NCBI GenBank assembly: GCA_002315505.1
Contig: DCGX01000023.1
Span: forward strand, 1 to 64,000
Direction of reading: 5' to 3'
DNA: 64,000 nucleotides
Source: Ruminococcaceae bacterium UBA1767
Lineage (GTDB): Bacteria > Bacillota > Clostridia > Oscillospirales > Acutalibacteraceae
In this document: one piece after another, positions 51,440 to 60,539 of the stretch
Layout: the number at the start of each line of letters is the position of its first letter
Position numbering within the stretch: the first letter of the stretch is position 1
The notes under the pieces: generated by a model
The model's database searches: none
What the model was told of the DNA's origin: nothing
The model's input: the letters and a program-made list of their open reading frames with translations, nothing else
Position numbers and translations under genes: made by a program

Positions 51440-53380
51440 ATGAGTAAAAAAAATATTTACATGGTTCAGGTGGATGTTGCAAGCGGAATTGACAGCAAAA
51501 GTGTATATTTACCTTATGCAGTTGGTTTGCTTATTGCGAATTCATTTTCCAACCCGCAAATCAGAAATGATTATGATTTTAAGGGCTTCATTTTCAAACG
51601 GGATGTTATTGAGGATATAGTTGACGGTATGGAAAATCCGTATGTTGTCGGTTTTTCATGCTACTGCTGGAATACAGAATTTAATAAGGCTCTTGCCTGC
51701 AAAATAAAGGAACGCTATCCGCAGTGTATTATTATGTTCGGAGGACACAATGTTTCTTCAGACGATTCTTTTCTGCTTGAATTTCCGTATATCGATTTTC
51801 TTATGCACGGAGAGGGCGAGGAAACCTTTAAAAATCTGCTTCTGGCGCTTCCTGATGGTGATTTGAATTCAATTCCGAATATTTCTTACAGAGATGCAGA
51901 CGGAAAGACGCAGACTACTGCGGTTGAAACTCCGTGTAAGCTCGATGAATTCCCTTCGCCTTACCTTGATGGCTGGTTTGACAATTTGGTTGAGGATAAG
52001 ACAATCAGATACAATGCTATTCTTGAAACGAGCCGTGGCTGTCCGCATCAATGTGCTTACTGCGACTGGGGAATTCTGAAGTCAAAAACAAGATATTTTT
52101 CTGTTGAGCGTGTTAAGGCGGAAATATTATGGATGGCGGAGCATAACATTGAATTTATCTGGGGTGCTGATGCAAACTTCGGTCTAAAAGAAACTGATAT
52201 TGAAATAGCCGATGCTTTAATCGAGGCAAAAAGAAAGTACGGATTCCCCGAGAGAATACGAATTAATTATTCCAAAAACAATTTCGAAAGAGTTCACAGG
52301 ATAGCAAATAAATTCCGTAAGGAAGATATGGACCGTATCGGAGCGACTCTTTCATTTCAGAGTATGTCACCGAAGGTTCTCGAAGCAATCGGAAGAAAAA
52401 ATATGTCCCTCGATTACTATAAAAATTTAATCACTCAGTACAACAACGAGGGATTGAAATCTTACTCCGAGCTGATTCTCGGTCTGCCCGAGGAAACCTA
52501 TGAGAGCTACATAAAGGGTGTATCGAAAATTTATGAATTAGGTCAGCACTTTTCACTTGAGGCATATATCTGCTGTGTTTTGCCGAATTCAATTCTCGGT
52601 CAGAAGGATTACCGTGAGAAATATAAAATCGAGTCGGTGAGAGTTGAGCCGGTAAGAAATCATACGGACAGAACGGTAGTGGAGAATGATATCAAGGAAT
52701 ATCATGATATCGTTATTTCAACATCCACACTCAGCACAAGGGAGTGGATTCGTGCCGCTGCATTTACGGAAATGGTAAAAGCTCTGCATGGCTTCGGCTT
52801 TTTAAGACCGTTCTCGATATACTTATACTATTATGAAAACGTGACATATGATAAGTTCTATGACGGATTTATTGACCATATGGAAGCAAATCCTGATATG
52901 TTTATATCTTCTGTTTTCGGAAAGGTTTCGGATCATTATGAAAAGATGTCGCAGGGAAACGAAGAACACGATATGGTCTTTGAGCCGACCGGGAATGTAA
53001 TATGGCAGGATTGCGACTACTTGACACTGAAAATCCTGGAGAATATTGATGCGTTCTATTCCGAGGTTGAGCAGTATGTGAAATCATACAATATTGAGCC
53101 GGATATTTATGAGGACCTTCTGAATTACGAAAGAGCATTAATCAGATATCCGAATAAGGAAAGCTCAGAGGTTTCGCTTCGCTATGATGTTCACGATTTT
53201 CTGAAAATGGCATACGCAAACGAAACTCCTGTTTTAAGGAAGGTTAAGAATAACATCAAAATGTATGATACCGACGTTCATAAGACGTGGATTGATTATG
53301 CAAAATATGTTGTATGGTACGGAAGACTTTCATGGAAATCATATATGGACAAAATTGACATAACATACGAAGAGGAATAA
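51440..53380 (+). CDS. B12-binding-type radical SAM enzyme
   Basis: A 646-residue protein with an N-terminal cobalamin-binding-like Rossmann domain (VVGFSCYCWNTEF, CIIMFGGHNVSSDD, FLMHGEGEETF) and a radical SAM core with the cluster motif C201-PHQ-C205-AY-C208. RINYSKNNFERVHRIA and ELILGLPEETYESY continue the barrel. The C-terminal 200 residues match no domain I know. The DxHxxG cobalt-ligand motif is not evident, so cobalamin may bind base-off without a His or not at all. Substrate unknown. Ribosome site ACGGAGG. A metallophosphoesterase gene follows after 52 bases. Confidence 0.88.
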   Translation: MSKKNIYMVQVDVASGIDSKSVYLPYAVGLLIANSFSNPQIRNDYDFKGFIFKRDVIEDIVDGMENPYVVGFSCYCWNTEFNKALACKIKERYPQCIIMFGGHNVSSDDSFLLEFPYIDFLMHGEGEETFKNLLLALPDGDLNSIPNISYRDADGKTQTTAVETPCKLDEFPSPYLDGWFDNLVEDKTIRYNAILETSRGCPHQCAYCDWGILKSKTRYFSVERVKAEILWMAEHNIEFIWGADANFGLKETDIEIADALIEAKRKYGFPERIRINYSKNNFERVHRIANKFRKEDMDRIGATLSFQSMSPKVLEAIGRKNMSLDYYKNLITQYNNEGLKSYSELILGLPEETYESYIKGVSKIYELGQHFSLEAYICCVLPNSILGQKDYREKYKIESVRVEPVRNHTDRTVVENDIKEYHDIVISTSTLSTREWIRAAAFTEMVKALHGFGFLRPFSIYLYYYENVTYDKFYDGFIDHMEANPDMFISSVFGKVSDHYEKMSQGNEEHDMVFEPTGNVIWQDCDYLTLKILENIDAFYSEVEQYVKSYNIEPDIYEDLLNYERALIRYPNKESSEVSLRYDVHDFLKMAYANETPVLRKVKNNIKMYDTDVHKTWIDYAKYVVWYGRLSWKSYMDKIDITYEEE

Positions 53381-53432
53381 AGGCTTTCTTAAAAATACAT
53401 TCAATATTTCAAAGCTGTAAGGAGAATAAAAA

Positions 53433-54401
53433 ATGATTTTTTCAAGAATCACGTCCTTGTTTTTTGCAATTTTGTTTTCAATCACATCGGTTTTTTCATT
53501 TGTTCCGAGAACAATATGGTACGGAAGGGAAACGTATTCTGTCGAGGACAGCGAAAATATTTTGCTCGATGTTGCTTTGATTGCAGACACTCATTCAAGG
53601 TCAAAGTATTATAATGATTTTAACAAGACCATCAGAAAAACTCTTTGCGGTATTTCGCAGACGGACAACATTCCCGATGCACTTGTAATCGCAGGCGATA
53701 TTTCCAATGCGGCGAGCGAAGAGGAATATCGTATGATTGAATGGTCATTCGACACCTTCAACAAGGTTCCGAATATTATTCCTGCGACGGGCAACCATGA
53801 TATAAGAGGCAGAGATACTTATGAGGAGTCTGTTGCTAATTTCATTGATTTTGCAGAATTCTGCGGAATTGAAACAGAAAAGCCGTATTACTCAACCACT
53901 GTAAACGGATATAAGTTTATTGTTATCGGCTCAGAGGAGCAGTTAAGACTTGAAGCGGTTGTTTCGGACGAACAGCTTACGTGGTTTGAAGAGCAGATGA
54001 TGGACGCCGTCACAACGAATAAGCCGTTTTTCATTATCAGCCATCAGCCTATGTACAATTCACACGAGGTTTACTATGTGGAGGGTGCTGAGAAAAATCA
54101 CGGTCTTGGTGCACAGTCGGATAAAATAGAAAGCATTATCAGAAAATACGTGCCGGACTATCAGTATCCTGTATTTTTTGTAACGGGTCATCTTCACTAC
54201 AGCTTTGACGAAAATACCGTTGACAGTGAATTTATAAAGAATCTTTACAGCATAAGTCTTCCAAGCTCGACCAAGACGGAGGACGGCGGACTCGGTATGG
54301 CAGTGGAAGTATATTCTGACCGAATTCTTTTAAGGGCAAGGAATTACATCACAATGGAATGGCTTGAGGATTATCAGTACACTGTTGAATTGAAGAAATA
54401 A
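53433..54401 (+). CDS. Exported metallophosphoesterase
   Basis: A 322-residue calcineurin-like phosphoesterase with an N-terminal hydrophobic signal or anchor (residues 5-25). Metal motifs are in order: ALIADTHSR, VIAGDISNA, ATGNHDIRG, ISHQPMY and TGHLHYS. It shares no obvious extra domain with the intracellular homologue at 608-2224. Its distance from the radical SAM gene (52 bases, AAGGAG site) allows co-transcription. Confidence 0.92.
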   Translation: MIFSRITSLFFAILFSITSVFSFVPRTIWYGRETYSVEDSENILLDVALIADTHSRSKYYNDFNKTIRKTLCGISQTDNIPDALVIAGDISNAASEEEYRMIEWSFDTFNKVPNIIPATGNHDIRGRDTYEESVANFIDFAEFCGIETEKPYYSTTVNGYKFIVIGSEEQLRLEAVVSDEQLTWFEEQMMDAVTTNKPFFIISHQPMYNSHEVYYVEGAEKNHGLGAQSDKIESIIRKYVPDYQYPVFFVTGHLHYSFDENTVDSEFIKNLYSISLPSSTKTEDGGLGMAVEVYSDRILLRARNYITMEWLEDYQYTVELKK

Positions 54402-54443
54402 TTACAGGCTTTGAATTTAAAATTAAAATATATAATTATTCAG

Positions 54444-54488
54444 TACGCACCCGAAAGGTCAAAGACTTTTTGCGGTGCGTATTTTTTG
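54444..54488 (+). terminator. Terminator after the exported phosphoesterase
   Basis: TACGCACC (54444-54451) pairs with 54474-54481, then a run of T. Confidence 0.85.
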
Positions 54489-54519
54489 TAAAACCAATTG
54501 ACACGTGACAATAAAATTA

Positions 54520-54548
54520 TTGATTTATTGATGTTTTTGTTTTATAAT
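54520..54548 (+). promoter_or_regulatory. Promoter of the binding-protein/sensor-phosphatase operon
   Basis: TTGATT, 17 bases, TATAAT, 40 bases before the lipoprotein start. Confidence 0.7.
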
Positions 54549-54588
54549 TAAACTGTATATGTATATAATCAAAATAAGGAGAACCTGT

Positions 54589-55539
54589 ATGAAAAAAATA
54601 TTAGCAGTTCTGCTTTCTGTTGTTACAATAATCTGCCTGTTTTCGGGATGTGGCGAAAGTAAAAAACCAACAAATATCAAAATCGGACTTGCAGCACCTG
54701 ATGCGACTCACGGCTGGGTTGCAGGTGTGGCTTATTATGCGGAAAAATACTGCGAGGAAAACGAAATTGATTATATACTCACGACATCAAAAAACGCAGA
54801 TGATATGACAAAAAATATAAATTCCATGCTTGAAGACGGCATACAGGCGCTTGTTGTGTGGCCTCAGTGGTCAGGTATGGAGGAAACAATTGACAACGTT
54901 ATTAAAAAAGGCATTCCTGTTGTCAGCTTTGATGTTGAAATATCCTCAAAGGGCATTTGCAAGGTTACGGGCAACAACTATGATATGGGATATAAAAGTG
55001 CCAAATATATTACAGAAAAGGTCGGAAAGTCGGCATGTATTGCCGTGCTTGATGTTCCGTCTGCATCCTCTGTTTCTCAGATGAGAAAGCAGGGTTTTTA
55101 TGATTATCTCAGTGAAATCGGATATGATACATCCGATATTTTTGAAGTGAGTGAAGACAGCTTTTCCCGTGAATGCGGATATAATGATATGAAGGAAATA
55201 CTTGAAAATCACGAGGAGGTTGATGCGGTATTTTCCCTTGATGACGAGGTTTCAATCGGCGTTGTCAAAGCCGTCGAAGAGGCCGGCAGAACAGACATTA
55301 AAGCCATTACGGGCGGCGGCGGAATGCAGGAATATTTTAAAATGATTGCAGACACAAAATATTCCAATCTCGGACTTGCTTCTGTCCTTTACAGTCCGTC
55401 AATGATTGAGGAGGCAATCGGTGTTGCGATTGACCTCGGTAATAACAGAAGCTCGAGCAGGGTTGTTATTATTCCGACAGAGGTTATCTGCTCGGATAAT
55501 GTAAAGAAATATATTGACGATAAAAATACAATTTACTGA
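54589..55539 (+). CDS. Sugar-type substrate-binding lipoprotein (RbsB-like)
   Basis: A 316-residue lipoprotein with lipobox LFSGC (Cys21). The mature part is a type I periplasmic binding fold of the ribose/galactose group: IKIGLAAPDATHGWVAGVAYYAEKYCEEN, DGIQALVVWPQW, KKGIPVVSFDVEI, DVPSASSVSQMRKQGFYDYL, VDAVFSLDDEVSIGVVKAVEEAG. No ABC permease or ATPase gene is near. Its stop overlaps the start region of the LytS-like sensor phosphatase gene, so it probably presents a ligand to that sensor. Confidence 0.9.
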   Translation: MKKILAVLLSVVTIICLFSGCGESKKPTNIKIGLAAPDATHGWVAGVAYYAEKYCEENEIDYILTTSKNADDMTKNINSMLEDGIQALVVWPQWSGMEETIDNVIKKGIPVVSFDVEISSKGICKVTGNNYDMGYKSAKYITEKVGKSACIAVLDVPSASSVSQMRKQGFYDYLSEIGYDTSDIFEVSEDSFSRECGYNDMKEILENHEEVDAVFSLDDEVSIGVVKAVEEAGRTDIKAITGGGGMQEYFKMIADTKYSNLGLASVLYSPSMIEEAIGVAIDLGNNRSSSRVVIIPTEVICSDNVKKYIDDKNTIY

Positions 55540-55556
55540 TGCAGGAAGGGGAGCAT

Positions 55557-57956
55557 ATGATAAATTCATATTTTGAGCTTGGATTAGTTGCTCTTCTGCC
55601 GTCAGTTCTCGCAGGAGTGTTCACACTATTATTCAGAAAAAAAATAATTAAAAATCCTTACGGAATCAAAGAGCAGATAATAATCGGAATTGCATTCGGT
55701 CTTATTGCCGTAATGGGAACGGAATTCGGAATTCCTATGAACGGAGCGCAGATGAACTGCCGTGATGCGGCTGTGCTCACCGCAGGTCTTTTCTTCGGTT
55801 CACCTGCAGGAATAATTGCAGGCTTAATCGGTGGAATTGAGCGTTGGTTTGCAGTGCTTTGGGGTGTCGGCACGTTCACGAGAGTTGCGTGTAGTGTTTC
55901 GACAATTCTTGCCGGCTTCTTTGCGGCATTCCTCAGAAAATTTATGTTCGACAATAAAAAGTCGGGTATTTTCATTTCACTTGCAATCGGAATTTCTATG
56001 GAAGTAGTCCATATGATGATGGTGTTTGTCACGAATATGACCGATGCCGACCAAGCACTTGCAGTTGTAAAGGGTTGTTCCACTATAATGATTGCGGCGA
56101 ACGGAATTTCCGTTATGCTTTCGTCTGTTGTGGTTTATATCGCATCGGGAAAAACAATCGGTCACAGAGCTCATAAGGCGAGGGTTTCTCAGATTATTCA
56201 GCGAGGACTTCTTATCACTGTTATTTTTGCTTTTGTGACAACAACCGTATTTGTGTTTTTGTTCCAGGATACTATCACGAATAATCAGACCGATTCCCTT
56301 CTTACATTGGGTATCAAGGAAACCTCGGCGGATATCAACGATGCCTCTGATGAGAATCTTTTAAAGGTTGCGAAGGAAGTTAAAGAGGAGCTTCAGACAA
56401 AAGATGCCGAAGCTATTGCGAAGGAATACGGAATTACAGAAATAAATATCATTGACAAAAACGGAATTATTGTAAAAAGCACTGACGAAAAGCTCGTTGG
56501 CTTTGATATGAGCAGCGGCGGACGTTCCAAAGAATTTCTCTGTCTGCTCGGCTCGGCAGACCACTATGTGCAGAGCTTCGGCTCGACCTCATATGACAGA
56601 ACGATTTCAAGAAAATATGCAGGTGTAAAAACTGATGAAGGCTTTTTGCAGGTTGGCTATGACAGAAATACTCTTCAGAAAGAAATTGATAAGCACGTTG
56701 TTGGAATTACAAAAAATCGTCACGTCGGAAACGGCGGTTATGTGCTGATTCTTGATGATTTGTTAAATATTATCAGCGGACCTGAAAATTTTCCGATTAA
56801 AAATTTCTCAAGAACTGACGAAAAAATCGAGTTGCCCGACCCGAATAAGACCTTTAATATGAATGTTATCGGGACGGAATATTTCGTGCGTTATCAGATA
56901 GCTGAGGGTTATTATATCTTCTCGTTCTATCCTGTGACAGAGGCTGTTCAGAGCAAGGATATTGCACTGTATACGAATATGTTTTTGCAGGTAATTGTTT
57001 ACGCAATTCTCTTTGTGCTGGTTTATCTGCTTATAAAATATGTTGTTGTTAATCAGATTAAGAAGATTAACGGCTCTCTTGCAAAAATTACAGACGGAGA
57101 CCTTGAAGAGGTTGTCGATGTCCGGACGAATGAGGAATTTGAATCGTTGTCCGACGATATCAATTCAACCGTTAACACCTTGAAAAAATATATTGCCGAG
57201 GCATCTGCAAGAATTGATAAGGAGCTGGAATTTGCGAAGAATATTCAGAAGTCAGCTCTTCCGAGCAATTTCTCAGTTGTTAATAATCGGAGCGATGTTG
57301 AAATTTTTGCGTCAATGGACCCTGCCAAGGAGGTCGGCGGAGATTTCTATGACTTCTATTTTACAGGAAAAAGTAAATTTAATTTCCTCGTTGCGGACGT
57401 TTCGGGCAAGGGTATTCCTGCTGCGATGTTTATGATGCGGGCAAAGACCGAGCTTAAAAGTCTTACCGAAGCGAGATTGCCTATTAATGAGGTGTTCACC
57501 GAGGGCAACAATGACCTGTGTGAGGGTAACGATGCAGGAATGTTTGTTACTGCATGGCAGGGAAATATTGATTTGAAAACAGGTCTGGTTAAATTTGCAA
57601 ACGCAGGTCACAATCCTCCGATTTTAAAGAGAAACGGTGAATATGAATATCTTAAGTGTCGTGCAGGATTTGTCCTTGCCGGTATGGAAGGCATTAAATA
57701 CAAAGAGCAGGAATTTCAGCTTGAACCGGGTGATATGATTTTCCTTTACACCGATGGTGTTACTGAGGCTACAAACCGCAGGGAAGAATTGTATGGTGAG
57801 GACAGACTTCTTAACATAATAAAATCAACTGAATACGAAAGCATAAAAGAGCTTTGTGAAAGTGTAAAGGCTGATGTTGATAAGTTTGTTGACGGTGCTC
57901 CTCAGTTTGATGATATTACAATGGTTGCTCTGAAATATTACGGAGAGCAGGAATAA
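55557..57956 (+). CDS. LytS-like membrane sensor fused to SpoIIE-type PP2C phosphatase
   Basis: A 799-residue signal protein. Residues 1-190 are a 5TMR-LYT-like sensor (MNGAQMNCRDAAVLTAGLFFGSPAGIIAGLIGGIERW region). A membrane segment leads to an outer domain (about 235-455), which includes a Cache/PAS-like GYVLILDDLLNIISGP. A further membrane segment precedes a HAMP-like linker (NQIKKINGSLAKITDGDLEE). The C-terminal phosphatase has EVGGDFYDFY, VADVSGKGIPAAMFM, LYTDGVTEATN and FDDITMVAL; all metal-binding Asp are present. Such enzymes dephosphorylate an anti-sigma-factor antagonist. The ATG at 55557 has AAGGGGAG; an ATG at 55539 overlaps the previous stop. Confidence 0.9.
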   Translation: MINSYFELGLVALLPSVLAGVFTLLFRKKIIKNPYGIKEQIIIGIAFGLIAVMGTEFGIPMNGAQMNCRDAAVLTAGLFFGSPAGIIAGLIGGIERWFAVLWGVGTFTRVACSVSTILAGFFAAFLRKFMFDNKKSGIFISLAIGISMEVVHMMMVFVTNMTDADQALAVVKGCSTIMIAANGISVMLSSVVVYIASGKTIGHRAHKARVSQIIQRGLLITVIFAFVTTTVFVFLFQDTITNNQTDSLLTLGIKETSADINDASDENLLKVAKEVKEELQTKDAEAIAKEYGITEINIIDKNGIIVKSTDEKLVGFDMSSGGRSKEFLCLLGSADHYVQSFGSTSYDRTISRKYAGVKTDEGFLQVGYDRNTLQKEIDKHVVGITKNRHVGNGGYVLILDDLLNIISGPENFPIKNFSRTDEKIELPDPNKTFNMNVIGTEYFVRYQIAEGYYIFSFYPVTEAVQSKDIALYTNMFLQVIVYAILFVLVYLLIKYVVVNQIKKINGSLAKITDGDLEEVVDVRTNEEFESLSDDINSTVNTLKKYIAEASARIDKELEFAKNIQKSALPSNFSVVNNRSDVEIFASMDPAKEVGGDFYDFYFTGKSKFNFLVADVSGKGIPAAMFMMRAKTELKSLTEARLPINEVFTEGNNDLCEGNDAGMFVTAWQGNIDLKTGLVKFANAGHNPPILKRNGEYEYLKCRAGFVLAGMEGIKYKEQEFQLEPGDMIFLYTDGVTEATNRREELYGEDRLLNIIKSTEYESIKELCESVKADVDKFVDGAPQFDDITMVALKYYGEQE

Positions 57957-57965
57957 GAATAAATT

Positions 57966-57991
57966 AACCCGTCGGAAAGCTCCGACGGGTT
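57966..57991. terminator. Perfect hairpin between convergent signalling genes
   Basis: AACCCGTCGGA (57966-57976) and its complement (57981-57991) around AAGC. The T run is short, but the position between convergent genes supports a shared terminator. Confidence 0.75.
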
Positions 57992-58000
57992 CGTTGTATG

Positions 58001-58402
58001 TTATATTTTTTTAATTATTGAAATAATGTTCTGATTATTTATATACTCGTATTTAACCTCATCCATGGTTTTTTTAACCATAAAAATTCCGAGTCCGCCG
58101 ACCGAACGATTATCGATGCTTGCGGTAATATCGGGGTCATCATTTTTCAGCGGATTAAATTCGATTCCGCTGTCGGCAAGCTGAAGAAAAATCCGTTCGG
58201 AATCAATATCGATTCTTACGGTTGCCATTCCCTGAGAATCGGGATAAGCGTATCGGGCGATATTGCTGAATAATTCATCGAGGGCAATGTTAATTTGCGT
58301 GATTGCTTTCATCGGACAATTATGAGCTTCAAGCTCTTCGTCGATAAAATCCGTAGCGACATCAATGTTTTCAATAGTTGCAGGGAGAGTAAGTTCTTTC
58401 AT
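58001..58402 (-). CDS. RsbW/SpoIIAB-like ATP-binding protein (anti-sigma or antagonist kinase)
   Basis: A 133-residue GHKL ATPase. The N box is ALDELFSNIARYAY, the G1 box is LADSGIEFNPL, and G2 is GGLGIFMVKKTMDEVKYE. RsbW-type kinases bind a sigma factor or phosphorylate a STAS-domain antagonist, the reaction reversed by SpoIIE phosphatases. It is convergent with the sensor phosphatase, suggesting one partner-switch circuit. Neither the STAS antagonist nor the sigma factor is in the window. Confidence 0.88.
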   Translation of the reverse strand: MKELTLPATIENIDVATDFIDEELEAHNCPMKAITQINIALDELFSNIARYAYPDSQGMATVRIDIDSERIFLQLADSGIEFNPLKNDDPDITASIDNRSVGGLGIFMVKKTMDEVKYEYINNQNIISIIKKI

Positions 58403-58437
58403 TATTCAAAATCTCCCTTCTGTAAAATTCTTCTATA

Positions 58438-58466
58438 ATGGTATCATTTTTTGTAGAAATTGTCAA
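58438..58466 (-). promoter_or_regulatory. Promoter of the RsbW-like gene
   Basis: Minus strand: TTGACA, 17 bases, TACCAT, 36 bases before the ATG. Confidence 0.65.
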
Positions 58467-58676
58467 TCTTTTGGTAAAACAAACGAGCATTGAAAACATA
58501 ATTAATATATGTTACACTGAGTATAATATACAATCACATGGAGTAATAAAAAGCGATTTTACAGAGAATATATGGAGCAGTTCAGCTGGGGCGAATTCAG
58601 AAAAGGAAGTCTGATGGAATTATAATATATGCACTGTATGAATACATATTACTTGGTTTTTGAATAATTATTAATT

Positions 58677-58716
58677 TCCGTATTTCCTATATTTGGGGGA
58701 ATACGGAGTATTTTTT
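58677..58716 (+). terminator. Orphan plus-strand terminator
   Basis: TCCGTATTTCC (58677-58687) pairs with 58697-58707 (one G-U) and a run of six T follows at 58711. There is no plus-strand gene just upstream, so it implies a short transcript that ends here. Confidence 0.7.
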
Positions 58717-58739
58717 GGTAAAAGTATACTATATTTAAC

Positions 58740-58768
58740 TTGACAAAAGCACTTGAGTGTATTAAAAT
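58740..58768 (+). promoter_or_regulatory. rny: Promoter of rny
   Basis: TTGACA, 17 bases, TAAAAT. The leader is about 120 bases and contains an 8-bp inverted repeat at 58808-58841. Confidence 0.8.
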
Positions 58769-58896
58769 ATTATGGATGATATATTGGTGTATTTTTATAT
58801 CATTTGACAGATTGTCTTGATAGAATTTGCTAAACAATCTGTTGTGGATTTCTGATTAAATCTAACATAAAAATTTGAAACAGGAGGTGTGTCGTT

Positions 58897-60456
58897 ATTA
58901 CAATCAAGGTAGCAGTATTTGTTTTGGCTTTGGTAGGTTGCTTTATTGCAGCTCTCGGTATCGGTATCGGCGTCGGTATCATAATCCGTAAAAAGGTTGC
59001 TGAAAGTGCTATCGGTTCTGCTCAGCAGGAAGCTGCAAGAATCGTAAGCGAAGCAGTTACAAAGGCCGAATCAAAGAAGAAGGAAGCTATCCTCGAGGCT
59101 AAGGATGAAATTCATAAATCCCGAAGCGAGCTTGAAAAAGAAATTCGTGAGAGAAGAAGTGAAATCCAGCGTCAGGAACGCAGACTCGTTCAGAAGGAAG
59201 AATCTCTTGACAAGAAGATGGATAATCTTGAAAAGAAAGAGGAAACTCTCAGCGAGAAGCTCAAGGACGCAGAAAAGCTCAACGAGGAAGCAGAAAAAAT
59301 CAAAAAAGGCCAGATTGAAATTCTTGAAAAGCTCTCAGGCTTTACAAAGGAACAGGCCAAGGATTATCTTATTCAGATGCTTGAGGATGACCTTAATCAT
59401 GAAAAAGCAGTTAAGGTTATGGAATACGCACAAAAGACAAAAGACGAGGCAGAGGATGCCGCACGTGAAATTATCACGGCTGCAATTCAGCGTTGCGCAG
59501 CTGACCACAGCGCAGATGCAACAGTTTCTGTTGTACCGTTGCCGAATGACGAACTGAAGGGTCGAATCATCGGCCGTGAGGGTAGAAATGTCAGAGCCCT
59601 CGAAACAATCACAGGTGTCGATCTTATCATCGACGATACTCCGGAGGCAATCACCATTTCGTGCTTTGAACCGGTAAGACGTGAAATTGCAAGACTCACA
59701 CTTGAAAAGCTCATTTCCGACGGACGAATTCATCCGACAAGAATTGAGGAGCTTTACGAAAAGGCAAAGCGTGAGGTTGAGCACACTATCAAACAGACGG
59801 GTGAAAGAGCCGCTATTGATGCAGGCGTTAACGGAATTCACCCTGAGCTTATCAAGTTGCTCGGTAAGCTCAAATATCGTACAAGCTACGGACAGAATAT
59901 TCTCAATCATTCACTTGAGGTTTCTTATATCGCAGGACTTATGGCCGCTGAGCTCGGTGCAGACGTTAAGCTCGCAAAGAGAGCAGGTCTTCTCCACGAT
60001 ATCGGTAAGGCTCTTGACCACGAGATTGAGGGAACACACATTGCGTTGGGTGTTGAGTATGCTAAGAAGTATAAGGAGAACGACCAGGTTGTTCATGCTA
60101 TACAGGCTCACCACGGCGATGTTGAGGCAAAAACTATTGTTGCTGTTCTTGTTCAGGCGGCAGATGCAATTTCTGCAGCAAGACCTGGTGCAAGACGTGA
60201 AAATCTTCAGAATTACATTAAGCGACTTGAAAAGCTTGAGGAAATCACAAGCTCATTCCCATGTGTTGATAAATCATTCGCTATCCAGGCAGGCCGTGAA
60301 GTAAGAATTATGGTTAAGCCGGAAGCAGTTTCTGATGACAAGATGGTACTTGTTGCAAGAGATATCGTTAAGAAGATTGAAGAGGAGCTCGAATATCCGG
60401 GCCAGATTAAAGTCAATGTCATCCGTGAAAATCGTGTAGTTGACGTTGCAAAATAA
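58897..60456 (+). CDS. rny: Ribonuclease Y
   Basis: Membrane-bound endoribonuclease that starts mRNA decay. Domains: N-terminal membrane helix (about residues 3-30), a long charged coiled coil (to about 185), a KH domain ([28 protein letters not shown]) and an HD domain ([37 protein letters not shown]). With the ATT at 58897 as start the protein has 519 residues, close to the family's usual length. No ATG, GTG or TTG in frame lies near the AGGAGG at 58882-58887; the first TTG, at 58924, is 36 bases away and would cut the membrane helix. Confidence 0.93.
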   Translation: MTIKVAVFVLALVGCFIAALGIGIGVGIIIRKKVAESAIGSAQQEAARIVSEAVTKAESKKKEAILEAKDEIHKSRSELEKEIRERRSEIQRQERRLVQKEESLDKKMDNLEKKEETLSEKLKDAEKLNEEAEKIKKGQIEILEKLSGFTKEQAKDYLIQMLEDDLNHEKAVKVMEYAQKTKDEAEDAAREIITAAIQRCAADHSADATVSVVPLPNDELKGRIIGREGRNVRALETITGVDLIIDDTPEAITISCFEPVRREIARLTLEKLISDGRIHPTRIEELYEKAKREVEHTIKQTGERAAIDAGVNGIHPELIKLLGKLKYRTSYGQNILNHSLEVSYIAGLMAAELGADVKLAKRAGLLHDIGKALDHEIEGTHIALGVEYAKKYKENDQVVHAIQAHHGDVEAKTIVAVLVQAADAISAARPGARRENLQNYIKRLEKLEEITSSFPCVDKSFAIQAGREVRIMVKPEAVSDDKMVLVARDIVKKIEEELEYPGQIKVNVIRENRVVDVAK

Positions 60457-60494
60457 CTTTTATATATATTTAATATAGAGTTAAAAAGAAATTC

Positions 60495-60521
60495 AGGCGT
60501 TTCGGCAAATCCGAAACGCCT
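60495..60521. terminator. Bidirectional terminator
   Basis: AGGCGTTTCGG (60495-60505) and its complement (60511-60521) around CAAAT, between convergent rny and the AroE-AroK-like gene. Confidence 0.88.
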
Positions 60522-60539
60522 TGTTTATTTATTGTTATT

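Larger units (their letters stand above)
58403..58896. other. Intergenic region of 494 bases with regulatory signals
   Basis: It holds the promoter for the RsbW-like gene (minus strand), a plus-strand hairpin terminator with no gene that needs it (58677-58716), a 17-codon ORF (ATG at 58572), the rny promoter (58740-58768) and an 8-bp inverted repeat in the rny leader (58808-58815 with 58834-58841). No larger gene was found on either strand. Confidence 0.7.

Noticed and set aside
58572..58625. 17-codon ORF upstream of rny
   Set aside because: No clear ribosome site and too short to support as a gene; reported only with the orphan terminator.
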